Assembly (NCBI GenBank): GCA_964634605.1
Contig: CAZWLJ010000039.1
Location: forward strand, 1-30,447
Direction: 5' to 3'
Origin: UPXZ01 sp964634605
GTDB taxonomy: Bacteria; Bacteroidota; Bacteroidia; Bacteroidales; Paludibacteraceae
DNA: 30,447 nucleotides
Shown: positions 16,702 to 23,198 of the stretch, one piece after another
Layout: each line of letters opens with the position of its first letter
Position numbering within the stretch: position 1 is the first letter of the stretch
Position numbers and translations under genes: made by a program
Notes under the pieces: generated by a model
Told to the model about the DNA's origin: nothing
The model's input: the letters and a program-made list of their open reading frames with translations, nothing else
Database searches by the model: none

Positions 16702-18000
16702 ATGACAACAGAAAATGTTCAGAAGAAAAATTATGCACTACCCATTGCTATGATGTTTGCATTGTTTTTCATGATTTCTTTCGTGACCGGACTTCCAAGT
16801 CCTATGGGAGTAATTGTAGCCAAACAGTTTGGTGCATCCAACTTTCAGTCGCAGTTGGGCTTTTTAGCCAATTTTATTGCATATGCCTTTATGGGAATTC
16901 CGGCGGGTATGATGCTTAAGAGATTTGGATATAAGAAACTGGCGCTGGCCGCAGTCGTTGTCGGATTTCTTGGAGTTGGTATTCAGTGGCTCTCCGGACA
17001 GGTTGGTAGCTTTACTGTCTATCTGTCGGGTGCATTTGTAGCCGGTTTTTCCATGTGTATGCTCAATACGGTTGTTAATCCGATGCTCAACACCCTTGGT
17101 GGCGGTGGTAACAAAGGTAATCAGTTAATTCAGTGGGGTGGAACAATCAACTCCATCGGTGCTACTATGGTGCCAATTCTTGTGGGTTATCTGATGGGCG
17201 ATATTGCCGGAAGAACAATTGAGAAAGCAAGCCCGGCTTTATTCCTTGCCATGGGTATTTTCGCTCTTGCATTTATCGTGTTGTTCTTTGTAGATATACC
17301 CGAACCCCACTTGCAGAAAGTTGCTGAAAAGAAGGTAAAAGATCCTCACAGCCCGCTTTCGTTCCGCCATTTTATCTTAGGTGCTATTGCAATATTTATT
17401 TACGTTGGTGTCGAAGTAGGAATACCGAGTACAGCTAACTTATTTATGACAGCTATGCCCGATGCAGCTAATCCCGGATTGGGAATTGATGGAGGTACTG
17501 CCGGAATCGTTGTAGGACTTTACTGGCTGCTGATGCTGGTTGGCCGTTTGGTGGGAGCATCTGTCGGTGCTAAAGTTTCCAGTAAAACCATGCTGACCGC
17601 TACTTCAGGACTCGGAATTTTATTCGTTCTTCTGGCCATTTTCCTTCCGGTTTCCAATACGATCAATATGCCTGCATTTACTAATACTTTCTCGTTTACA
17701 ACCGTTCAAGTGCCAGTCAATGTGATGTTCCTGATATTGTGCGGACTGTGTACCTCTATCATGTGGGGAGGTATATTCAATCTGGCAGTAGAAGGACTTG
17801 GAAAATATACTGCTGCAGCTTCCGGATTATTCATGGTGATGGTAGCCGGTGGAGGTATTATTCCTCTTCTTCAGGGTGCTGTATCCGATAATTTTGGATT
17901 CCTCAACAGCTACTGGGTAATGTTCCTTTGCCTTGCTTATCTGCTGTTCTACGGCTTAATCGGTTATAAAAATGTAAACAAGGATATTCCTGTTGAATAA
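16702..18000 (+). CDS. FHS-family sugar permease (MFS)
   Basis: Major facilitator protein of 432 residues with about 12 hydrophobic segments. It resembles the fucose-galactose-glucose:proton symporters (FucP/GluP type): GLPSPMGVIVAKQFGAS in the first loop, MLKRFGYKK at the loop 2-3 position, and NPMLNTLGGGGNKGNQLIQ with NSIGAT in the middle, typical of FHS members. It probably imports glucose or a related hexose with protons across the inner membrane. A ROK sugar kinase begins 19 bp downstream, so import and phosphorylation are likely co-expressed from the promoter at 16642. The exact sugar is inferred only from the family and the neighbour. Confidence 0.88.
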   Translation: MTTENVQKKNYALPIAMMFALFFMISFVTGLPSPMGVIVAKQFGASNFQSQLGFLANFIAYAFMGIPAGMMLKRFGYKKLALAAVVVGFLGVGIQWLSGQVGSFTVYLSGAFVAGFSMCMLNTVVNPMLNTLGGGGNKGNQLIQWGGTINSIGATMVPILVGYLMGDIAGRTIEKASPALFLAMGIFALAFIVLFFVDIPEPHLQKVAEKKVKDPHSPLSFRHFILGAIAIFIYVGVEVGIPSTANLFMTAMPDAANPGLGIDGGTAGIVVGLYWLLMLVGRLVGASVGAKVSSKTMLTATSGLGILFVLLAIFLPVSNTINMPAFTNTFSFTTVQVPVNVMFLILCGLCTSIMWGGIFNLAVEGLGKYTAAASGLFMVMVAGGGIIPLLQGAVSDNFGFLNSYWVMFLCLAYLLFYGLIGYKNVNKDIPVE

Positions 18001-18019
18001 TTTATAAAAACTATTAATT

Positions 18020-18985
18020 ATGATTATGGAAATGGAAAAACCTTATGTGATAGGTATTGACATGGGTGGTACGAATACCGTTTTCGGTATCGTGGATGCC
18101 CGCGGTAATGTTATAGCTAAAGGCGCGATCAAGACCGATAATCCCGATATCAATTCATACATCAGCGATCTTAAAACTGAACTTGACAAACAAATCGAGG
18201 CTGTTGGAGGTATTGAAAAAATCAAAGGAATAGGCGCAGGTTGTCCCAATGGTAACTACTATACCGGAAACATTGAGTTTGCACCCAACCTGCCCTGGAA
18301 AGGTGTGGTTCCCTTTGCAAAACTTCTGCAGGAAACATTCGGTGTACCGGCTGCCATTACCAACGATGCCAATGCGGCTGCTGTGGGTGAAATGACTTAC
18401 GGTGTTGCCCGCGGTATGAAAAACTTTATAATGATTACTCTGGGAACCGGAGTGGGCAGTGGTATTGTTATCGATGGAAAAATCGTGTATGGTCACGATG
18501 GTTTCGCGGGTGAACTGGGTCACGTTCGTGTGGTTCGTAATAACGGACGTGTTTGCGGTTGCGGACGCGAAGGTTGCCTTGAAACATATACTTCCGCTAC
18601 AGGTGTTGCACGTACTGCACGTGAAATACTCGAAATGTGCGATACTCCAAGTGCTTTAAGATCGATAGAACTTAAAAGCATCACTTCAAAAGATGTATAT
18701 GATGCGGCTATGGAAGGTGATCAATTAGCCAAAGAGATTTTCGAATATACCGGGAAAATTCTGGGTGAGGCTCTGGCTGACTTCATTGCATTCAGTGCAC
18801 CGGAAGCTATCGTGCTGTTTGGCGGACTGGCCAAGTCGGGCGATTTAATCCTGAAACCCGTGGTGGAAAACATGGAAAAAAATCTCCTCACTATCTGGAA
18901 AGGTAAAGTGAAAGTGCTGTTCTCTGCACTGAAAGAGGCTGACGCTGCCGTACTCGGAGCAAGCGCCCTTGCCTGGGAACTCTGA
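18020..18985 (+). CDS. ROK-family glucokinase-like sugar kinase
   Basis: ROK kinase of 321 residues. It has the N-terminal phosphate-binding YVIGIDMGGTNTVFGIV, then ITNDANAAAVGE (catalytic Asp), ITLGTGVGSGIVIDGK, and the zinc-binding ROK signature GELGHVRVV followed by CGCGREGCLE. The C-terminal half has AIVLFGGLAKSGDL, the adenosine-side motif. No helix-turn-helix precedes it, so it is an enzyme and not a ROK repressor. It most likely phosphorylates glucose imported by the upstream permease. Alternative starts exist at the third and fifth codons (MIMEMEKP). A terminator follows 21 bp after the stop. Confidence 0.9.
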   Translation: MIMEMEKPYVIGIDMGGTNTVFGIVDARGNVIAKGAIKTDNPDINSYISDLKTELDKQIEAVGGIEKIKGIGAGCPNGNYYTGNIEFAPNLPWKGVVPFAKLLQETFGVPAAITNDANAAAVGEMTYGVARGMKNFIMITLGTGVGSGIVIDGKIVYGHDGFAGELGHVRVVRNNGRVCGCGREGCLETYTSATGVARTAREILEMCDTPSALRSIELKSITSKDVYDAAMEGDQLAKEIFEYTGKILGEALADFIAFSAPEAIVLFGGLAKSGDLILKPVVENMEKNLLTIWKGKVKVLFSALKEADAAVLGASALAWEL

Positions 18986-19006
18986 TTCAATTCCTATATA
19001 AATAAG

Positions 19007-19041
19007 AAGCCGGTTCAGTGTTGGACCGGCTTACTTTTTTT
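19007..19041 (+). terminator. Terminator of the permease-kinase operon
   Basis: AAGCCGGTTC (19007-19016) pairs with GGACCGGCTT (19023-19032), one G-T pair, 6-nt loop. AC and a run of T follow. Confidence 0.88.
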
Positions 19042-19349
19042 TATCTGTTGAATAATATACCGAATTGCAGCGTAGGATTATACAGGAATTTGTTGTCGTA
19101 ATTTGCAATTAAATACACTGCCTGAAGTGTAACTGAAATTTTTGAGCTTAGCGAATAGTCTGCGCTTATGATCGGAGAGTAGACTAATGCCGGATATTTT
19201 GTAAGATATGCATCAGTTAGTTTGTTGTCTGACTGCGATTGGATATGAAGATTTTTCACCGGGCCCATACCTGCAAATCCGGAGAGTGTATAACGGAATT
19301 GGTGGAAATAAATAATCCCTGACAGTTTGTCAAGGATCGTTGTAAGAAA
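19041..19349 (-). pseudogene. C-terminal remnant of an outer-membrane barrel-like protein
   Basis: About 100 in-frame codons run from the 3' end of tRNA-Leu(GAG) to a stop at 19041. The sequence looks like real C-terminal beta-barrel protein: RYTLSGFAGMG, YPALVYSPIISADYSLSS, ISVTLQAVYLIANYDN, ending in the strand LQFGILFNR. No start codon or signal peptide remains, since the frame runs back into the tRNA. It therefore seems to be the tail of a gene whose front was lost at the tRNA boundary. I cannot name the parent family. A small internal start (Met in GMGPVKN) is possible but would not give a sensible protein. Confidence 0.55.
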
Positions 19350-19350
19350 G

Positions 19351-19434
19351 TGCGCAGGATGAGACTCGAACTCACACGCCGGAACCGGCACTACCCCCTC
19401 AAAGTAGCGTGTATACCAATTTCACCACCTGCGC
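19351..19434 (-). tRNA. tRNA-Leu (GAG)
   Basis: An 84-nt class II tRNA. Acceptor GCGCAGG pairs with CCTGCGC, discriminator A. Anticodon stem CTACT/GGTAG encloses loop TTGAGGG, giving anticodon GAG. The variable arm (TGCCGGTTCCGGCG) is long, as in Leu tRNAs, and the T arm GTTCGAGTC is standard. The CCA end is not encoded. Confidence 0.95.
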
Positions 19435-19454
19435 CTGGAATATTTAATTAGAAG

Positions 19455-19538
19455 TGCCCAAAACAGGACTCGAACCTGCACAGCCTTGCGGCCACTAGTC
19501 CCTGAAACTAGCGTGTCTACCAATTTCACCATTTGGGC
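19455..19538 (-). tRNA. tRNA-Leu (CAG)
   Basis: An 84-nt class II tRNA. Acceptor GCCCAAA pairs with TTTGGGC, discriminator A. Anticodon stem CTAGT/ACTAG encloses TTCAGGG, giving anticodon CAG. It has a long variable arm and GTTCGAGTC T loop. It lies 20 bp from the neighbouring Leu tRNA, and the two are probably processed from one transcript. Confidence 0.95.
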
Positions 19539-19588
19539 AAATGATCAGGGAAAAAATAACGAAACGCATGTTTCGTTATTCATTTTTG

Positions 19589-19661
19589 AGCGAAAAACGG
19601 GACTCGAACCCGCGACCCTAACCTTGGCAAGGTTATGCTCTACCAACTGAGCTATTTTCGC
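19589..19661 (-). tRNA. tRNA-Gly (GCC)
   Basis: A 73-nt tRNA. Acceptor GCGAAAA pairs with TTTTCGC, discriminator T. D arm TAGCTCAGTTGGTAGAGCA. Anticodon loop TTGCCAA gives GCC. T arm GCGGGTTCGAGTCCCGT. It is first of the three tRNA genes, downstream of the promoter at 19724-19755. Confidence 0.96.
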
Positions 19662-19723
19662 AAAAACTTATTTATTGCAGCAATTCCCGGTCACTCCCGG
19701 CATCGTTTTCTGCAATTGCGGTG

Positions 19724-19755
19724 CAAATGTAAGTATTTTTTTTAGTCGGTGCAAA
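19724..19755 (-). promoter_or_regulatory. Promoter of the tRNA cluster
   Basis: On the minus strand TTTG (19752-19755), 20 bp, then TACATTTG (19724-19731). This is the best -33/-7 pair in the window and points at the tRNA-Gly gene 63 bp downstream. Confidence 0.75.
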
Positions 19756-19796
19756 TCTTTTTTTGAAAAAACGAGTAAAAATACCTTCAAATGGCA

Positions 19797-20225
19797 TTAT
19801 TCAATGATATTTCTGATTTCTTTCAAAAGAAATGACTTTGTTTTTACACCCGTGAAACGCTTCATTTCTTTACCATCCCGAAATAAAATCATTGTCGGGA
19901 TACTGCGGATATTATATTTGTTCGCCAGCTGACGGTTGGCATCCACATCTGCCTTACCCACGTAATATGAATTATTGTTCTGATCATCGGCTACAAGTTC
20001 ATTAAGTATCGGTGCCTGCATCCGGCACGGTGCACACCACGTTGCCCAGAAATCTACCAATACAATTTTTCCTTTTAACTGCTGATTAAAATTCTTATCG
20101 GTAAGCGTAATTATTTTTTCATGATCTTCCACGTTTTGCATATTTTTCAGCTTTTGCCGTGAATATACAATGAGACCTGCCAGCGCGAGAATGACTACGG
20201 CTGCAATTATTAATACTGTTGTCAT
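19797..20225 (-). CDS. Membrane-anchored thioredoxin
   Basis: Thioredoxin-fold protein of 142 residues. Residues 2-20 are a hydrophobic anchor, followed by SRQKLKNMQ, so by the positive-inside rule the domain may face the cytoplasm. The domain starts near residue 38. Active site WCAPC is at 63-67 (Cys64, Cys67), the cis-Pro is in IRSIPTMILF, and the FRDGKEMKRFTG segment is standard. It should reduce protein or small-molecule disulfides. Its start codon overlaps the DUF1847 stop (TAATG), so the two are translationally coupled. The same operon carries a thioredoxin-thioredoxin reductase fusion that could recharge it. Confidence 0.9.
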   Translation of the reverse strand: MTTVLIIAAVVILALAGLIVYSRQKLKNMQNVEDHEKIITLTDKNFNQQLKGKIVLVDFWATWCAPCRMQAPILNELVADDQNNNSYYVGKADVDANRQLANKYNIRSIPTMILFRDGKEMKRFTGVKTKSFLLKEIRNIIE

Positions 20226-20689
20226 TATTCGGTTGTTTTTTTGAATTCGTTATATGGATTATGTTTATGTTCGCGGTCTTTTACCACGAGTGTGGTTGCC
20301 GGTGCCTTCGATTTTATGTTAAAGATAATGTCATGCCCCATGCACAATCCGAATGATATGTTTAGTTCGGTATTATTTTCAGCCAGATAATTTGCCTGAC
20401 CAGCCGGGTTGCAGGAGGTGCCGCGCGCTGTCTCGTCATCCAGCATTTCAGATGACTTCACTTTGCCATACTTGCAATCCACGGAGTAAACTTCAAATTT
20501 TTCTTCAAGCCGTTCTTTCAGTTGCATGGCTTCACGCGTCATTCCCACGCAATGTGCAATGCCGATGCGTTTCACACCCGTATTTTCAGCATATTTCATC
20601 AGCTCAGCCACGCGGTTCTGACCCATCAGCAACGAGTCTTCAGCAGCCCGCATAAGTTTCAAATCTTCTTTTGAATATAAATCTTTCAT
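20225..20689 (-). CDS. DUF1847 (putative metal-binding) protein
   Basis: A 154-residue protein that I assign to DUF1847 from its blocks: RIGIAHCVGMTREAMQL (Cys47), VYSVDCKYGKV (Cys72), TSCNPAGQANYLAENNTELN (Cys93), FGLCMGHDIIF (Cys116) and LVVKDREHKHNPYNEF. The family is described as Cys-rich and putatively metal-binding, with no known reaction. Many members begin with an extra N-terminal Cys cluster, and this one does not. Four conserved Cys plus the HNP motif remain. Coupling to a thioredoxin through TAATG suggests that its thiols are redox-active. A TAnnTTTG box lies at 20747-20754. Confidence 0.8.
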   Translation of the reverse strand: MKDLYSKEDLKLMRAAEDSLLMGQNRVAELMKYAENTGVKRIGIAHCVGMTREAMQLKERLEEKFEVYSVDCKYGKVKSSEMLDDETARGTSCNPAGQANYLAENNTELNISFGLCMGHDIIFNIKSKAPATTLVVKDREHKHNPYNEFKKTTE

Positions 20690-20746
20690 TCTTTCTTTCC
20701 ACTAAATCAAAAATTCAATAAAATCAGTTAATGCTCTCTTTTCTAC

Positions 20747-20754
20747 CAAATTTA
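20747..20754 (-). promoter_or_regulatory. -7 box for the DUF1847-thioredoxin pair
   Basis: TAAATTTG on the minus strand, 57 bp upstream of the DUF1847 start. No -33 match was seen at the right spacing. Confidence 0.45.
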
Positions 20755-20800
20755 TAATTGTGTTTAAACTATTGACTATAAACTATCTTTTATCTTTAAG

Positions 20801-20866
20801 AACTTTACAAACTTTACAAACTTTACAAACTTTACAAACTTTACAAACTTTACAAACTTTATGAAC
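20801..20866. repeat. 9-bp tandem array (AAACTTTAC)
   Basis: Seven consecutive copies of AAACTTTAC, the first shortened and the last ending AAACTTTAT. It lies between the phosphatase-like gene and DUF1847. The reverse complement, GTAAAGTTT, is the unit of the array at 26.7 kb. Confidence 0.95.
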
Positions 20867-20872
20867 TGTAAA

Positions 20873-21313
20873 CTACCTGCATCCTTCCATTCCCATCAGT
20901 TTGAAATATTCGAACCATTTGTCTTCGGGTTGCTGGATCTTGTAAAGTATTTCTAATGATTTTTTTTCATCCTGATGGTTTGCTAGAACATCATACATGT
21001 GTATCAGGTTCGACGATTTGATATTACCTCCGCAGTGAACAAAAACCTTTTTGTCTTTAAGTCCGTTCATAATACCTTCAAATGTCGTATAATGAAACTT
21101 TTTCAGATTGGAACAATCTACAGGGAAATGAACATAATACATACCGTTTTTTTCAACAATGGATGCTTCATTTGCCAGCGCGTTACGGGTGCTGGCAGGC
21201 GAAAGGTTAACAATAGCCTCAAATCCGGCTTCTTTCAAATCGGCAAACTGTGCTTCGGAAGGCTGCGCTCCCGAAGCAAGTATGTTGTTATATTGATAAT
21301 ACTTTTCAATCAT
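20873..21313 (-). CDS. Dual-specificity-phosphatase-fold protein lacking the catalytic Arg
   Basis: A 146-residue protein resembling the small tyrosine/dual-specificity phosphatases of the DUF442 (beta-lactamase-hydrolase-like) group: ILASGAQPSEAQFADLKEAGFEAIVNL at the N-terminus, YYVHFPVDC near 59-67 and VFVHCGGNIKSS at 90-101. The P-loop should read HCxxGxxR. Here Cys94 is kept but the Arg position is Ser100 and the loop is GGNIK, so classical phosphatase activity is doubtful. It could bind a ligand through its Cys or act as a pseudo-phosphatase. A C/G repeat touches the start codon, so its 5' end may have been altered. It lies in the redox cluster. Confidence 0.7.
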   Translation of the reverse strand: MIEKYYQYNNILASGAQPSEAQFADLKEAGFEAIVNLSPASTRNALANEASIVEKNGMYYVHFPVDCSNLKKFHYTTFEGIMNGLKDKKVFVHCGGNIKSSNLIHMYDVLANHQDEKKSLEILYKIQQPEDKWFEYFKLMGMEGCR

Positions 21314-21336
21314 AACCCCTAACCCCTGAAGGGGAA
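21314..21336. repeat. C/G palindromic repeat, left flank of DUF559 pseudogene
   Basis: AACCCCTAA followed by CCCCTGAAGGGGAA, a near-perfect copy in forward orientation. It abuts the start codon of the phosphatase-like gene and lies 4 bp from the DUF559 pseudogene stop. Confidence 0.9.
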
Positions 21337-21340
21337 TATT

Positions 21341-21724
21341 TTAATGTAATCTTTCAATAATTTCATTTTCTATTATTTTTATTGAGTTTTGAATATCGTT
21401 TAATATCTCATCATTTGTAAATCTAATCACTTTTAATCCTAAACTCTTTAATTCTTTGTCTCGCTCTTTATCATATAAATATTATTCAGGAATATTATGG
21501 TAACCTCCATCAATTTCTATGATTAATTTTGCTTTATGACAATAAAAATCAGCAATGAAATTTAAAACAGTATGCTGACGTTTAAATCTGATATTTGGTA
21601 TATTTAAAAGTTTTAAATGATCCCACAAATGTAACTCTGCATATGTTTGTCTGTCTCTTAATTGCTTTGCTAATTCAAAAATAATTGGTTGAGCCCCATA
21701 AAACATATTTTCTGCTTCTTTCAT
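21341..21724 (-). pseudogene. DUF559 nuclease-like gene broken by a stop codon
   Basis: A copy of the DUF559 gene at 24543-24929, interrupted once. The first 80 codons give FYGAQPIIFELAKQLRDRQT, IRFKRQHTVLNFIADFYCHK, LIIEIDGGYHNIPE, then TAA. Reading on in the same frame continues without a shift as YLYDKERDKELKSLGLKVIR, FTNDEILNDIQ and so on to a stop at 21341. The intact copy has CAG or CAA (Gln) in place of that TAA, so a single C-to-T change would explain it. DUF559 proteins have a Vsr-like/PD-(D/E)XK nuclease fold. The gene is A/T-richer than its neighbours and bracketed by inverted C/G repeats. Confidence 0.88.
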
Positions 21725-21744
21725 GCTGAAATTTGAGTTTCTTT

Positions 21745-21767
21745 TTCCCCTTTAGGGGTTAGGGGTT
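21745..21767. repeat. C/G palindromic repeat, right flank of DUF559 pseudogene
   Basis: TTCCCCTTTAGGGG followed by TTAGGGGTT, the inverted partner of 21314-21336. It supplies the last two codons (Asn-Pro) and the stop of the thioredoxin reductase gene. Confidence 0.9.
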
Positions 21768-23030
21768 TTCTTTACTGATTGACATTGCGGCAATGGTGCC
21801 ATCTGCAACAGCAGTGGTTATCTGACGGTATTTCTTGCTGATAATATCACCCACGGCATACACATCGGGCAAACTGGTCTTTTTGTCTTCGTCTGCAATA
21901 ATGTAACCCCAGTTGTCCAGCGCGGGTAGTGTTTCACCCAGTACGGAAACGTTGGCTTTAAAACCGATAAATACGAAAACGCCGTCAGCTTCGAGTTCAG
22001 AAAGTTCTTTTGTTTTCAGATTTTCAACGGTGGTAATCATTTTATCACCACGTTTTTCGAATTTACGCGGTTCGTGTTCATACATTACACTGATTTTTTC
22101 GTTGGCTTGCAGGTTCTCAATGGCTGTCTGGTTGGCTGTCAGTTTGTCGAACTGGTGAACCATCGTTACTTTCCGGGCAAATTTGGTGATAAACTGCGCT
22201 TCTTCAACGGCTGAATTTCCGCCGCCGATAACGGTAACATCCTTATCAACAAAGTATTTGGCGTCGCAGGTAGCGCAATAGGATATACCTTTTCCTTTCA
22301 GTTCGTTTTCGCCCGGAGCATTCATTGTGTTGGGAGATGTGCCTGTCGCAATGATGATTTTCCTGGCTTTTACGGTTTCAAATTCATCAATAACGATTTC
22401 TTTCTTTGCAAGATCCACCGAAGTCACATCCACTGCTACCTTGAAGTCGATACCGGTTTGTTTGGCCTGTTCGCTCATGTAGTGTGCCAGCATAAATCCA
22501 GGTTGTGGTTCCACATAGCCCGGATAGTTGGAAACCTGATGGGTGATGCCCATATATCCTCCCGGTAAAGCAGGATCAATGAGTACGGTTTTGAGTTTGG
22601 CTTGTCCCAGATAAATACCGGCTGTCAAACCGGCAGGACCACCACCCAGAATGGCTACGTCGTATTCCGATACAGTGTGTTTCTGACGGGCTTTTATTGC
22701 CTTCACTTCTTCGGAACTAATCATTTTATTCAGCCTTTCCTGAATTTCGGCTTTTTTAATACCGCCGCTGATGGTGTCGAGGATTTGCTTGCCGTCTTCG
22801 AAAAACAGCAGGGTAGGCGAGGAGCTTACGCCCAGTTCGTTAGCCAGTTCACGGTTTCCCTGACGGAACATTTTCACGAATTTAATTTTATCACCGTATA
22901 GCTCAGCCATGGCTTCAAATTTTGGCGCCAGTGCTTCACAGGGAGGACATTCTGTCGAATAAAAATCAAGAACTACCTTACCTCCTTCGAGTACTTCTTT
23001 CTGAAATTCAGATGCATTAATTTCTTTCAT
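21759..23030 (-). CDS. trxB: Thioredoxin-thioredoxin reductase fusion
   Basis: A 423-residue flavoprotein. Residues 1 to about 105 are a thioredoxin domain (VVLDFYSTECPPCEALAPKF, active site CPPC at 28-31). Residues 122-423 are a thioredoxin reductase: FAD-binding AILGGGPAGLTAGIYLGQAK, redox CATC at 252-255, NADPH-binding VIGGGNSAVEEAQF and the C-terminal DVYAVGDI. NADPH electrons would pass through FAD and CATC to the attached thioredoxin. The usual fusion order in other organisms is reductase first; here thioredoxin leads. The last residues and stop lie in a C/G repeat. It lies downstream of the radical SAM gene and could reduce Cys thiols for the cluster. Confidence 0.93.
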   Translation of the reverse strand: MKEINASEFQKEVLEGGKVVLDFYSTECPPCEALAPKFEAMAELYGDKIKFVKMFRQGNRELANELGVSSSPTLLFFEDGKQILDTISGGIKKAEIQERLNKMISSEEVKAIKARQKHTVSEYDVAILGGGPAGLTAGIYLGQAKLKTVLIDPALPGGYMGITHQVSNYPGYVEPQPGFMLAHYMSEQAKQTGIDFKVAVDVTSVDLAKKEIVIDEFETVKARKIIIATGTSPNTMNAPGENELKGKGISYCATCDAKYFVDKDVTVIGGGNSAVEEAQFITKFARKVTMVHQFDKLTANQTAIENLQANEKISVMYEHEPRKFEKRGDKMITTVENLKTKELSELEADGVFVFIGFKANVSVLGETLPALDNWGYIIADEDKKTSLPDVYAVGDIISKKYRQITTAVADGTIAAMSISKENP

Positions 23031-23040
23031 AATAATTTGA

Positions 23041-23070
23041 GACCCCTGATCCTAAAGCGGGAAACGGGGA
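23041..23070. repeat. C/G repeat, degenerate copy
   Basis: GACCCCTGATCC, then TAAAGCGGG, then AAACGGGGA. It keeps the C-run/TAAAG/G-run layout but with many changes. It lies just upstream of the thioredoxin reductase start. Confidence 0.4.
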
Positions 23071-23090
23071 TTTTAATTGAGTATTATGTG

Positions 23091-23198
23091 TTATTGAATA
23101 ATTTTTTCTCTATTAAACAAACGAAAACAATATATGTTCATTTGTTCATATAATTTGGTATGATTTCTTTCAAATAGTTGGCTTACTTCAGTTTTCAT
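23091..23198 (-). CDS. Possible 35-residue ORF coupled to the radical SAM gene
   Basis: Its ATG overlaps the radical SAM stop (TAATG at 23196-23200), the same coupling seen between DUF1847 and thioredoxin. The peptide opens MKTEVSQ and contains LFERNHTKLYEQMNIYCFR. That resembles the first helix of sigma-70 region 2 in ECF sigma factors (LF..yy.kLY), so it may be a sigma-factor remnant. Codon content is A/T-rich and the frame may be chance. It carries one Cys. I cannot assign a function. Confidence 0.3.
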   Translation of the reverse strand: MKTEVSQLFERNHTKLYEQMNIYCFRLFNREKIIQ

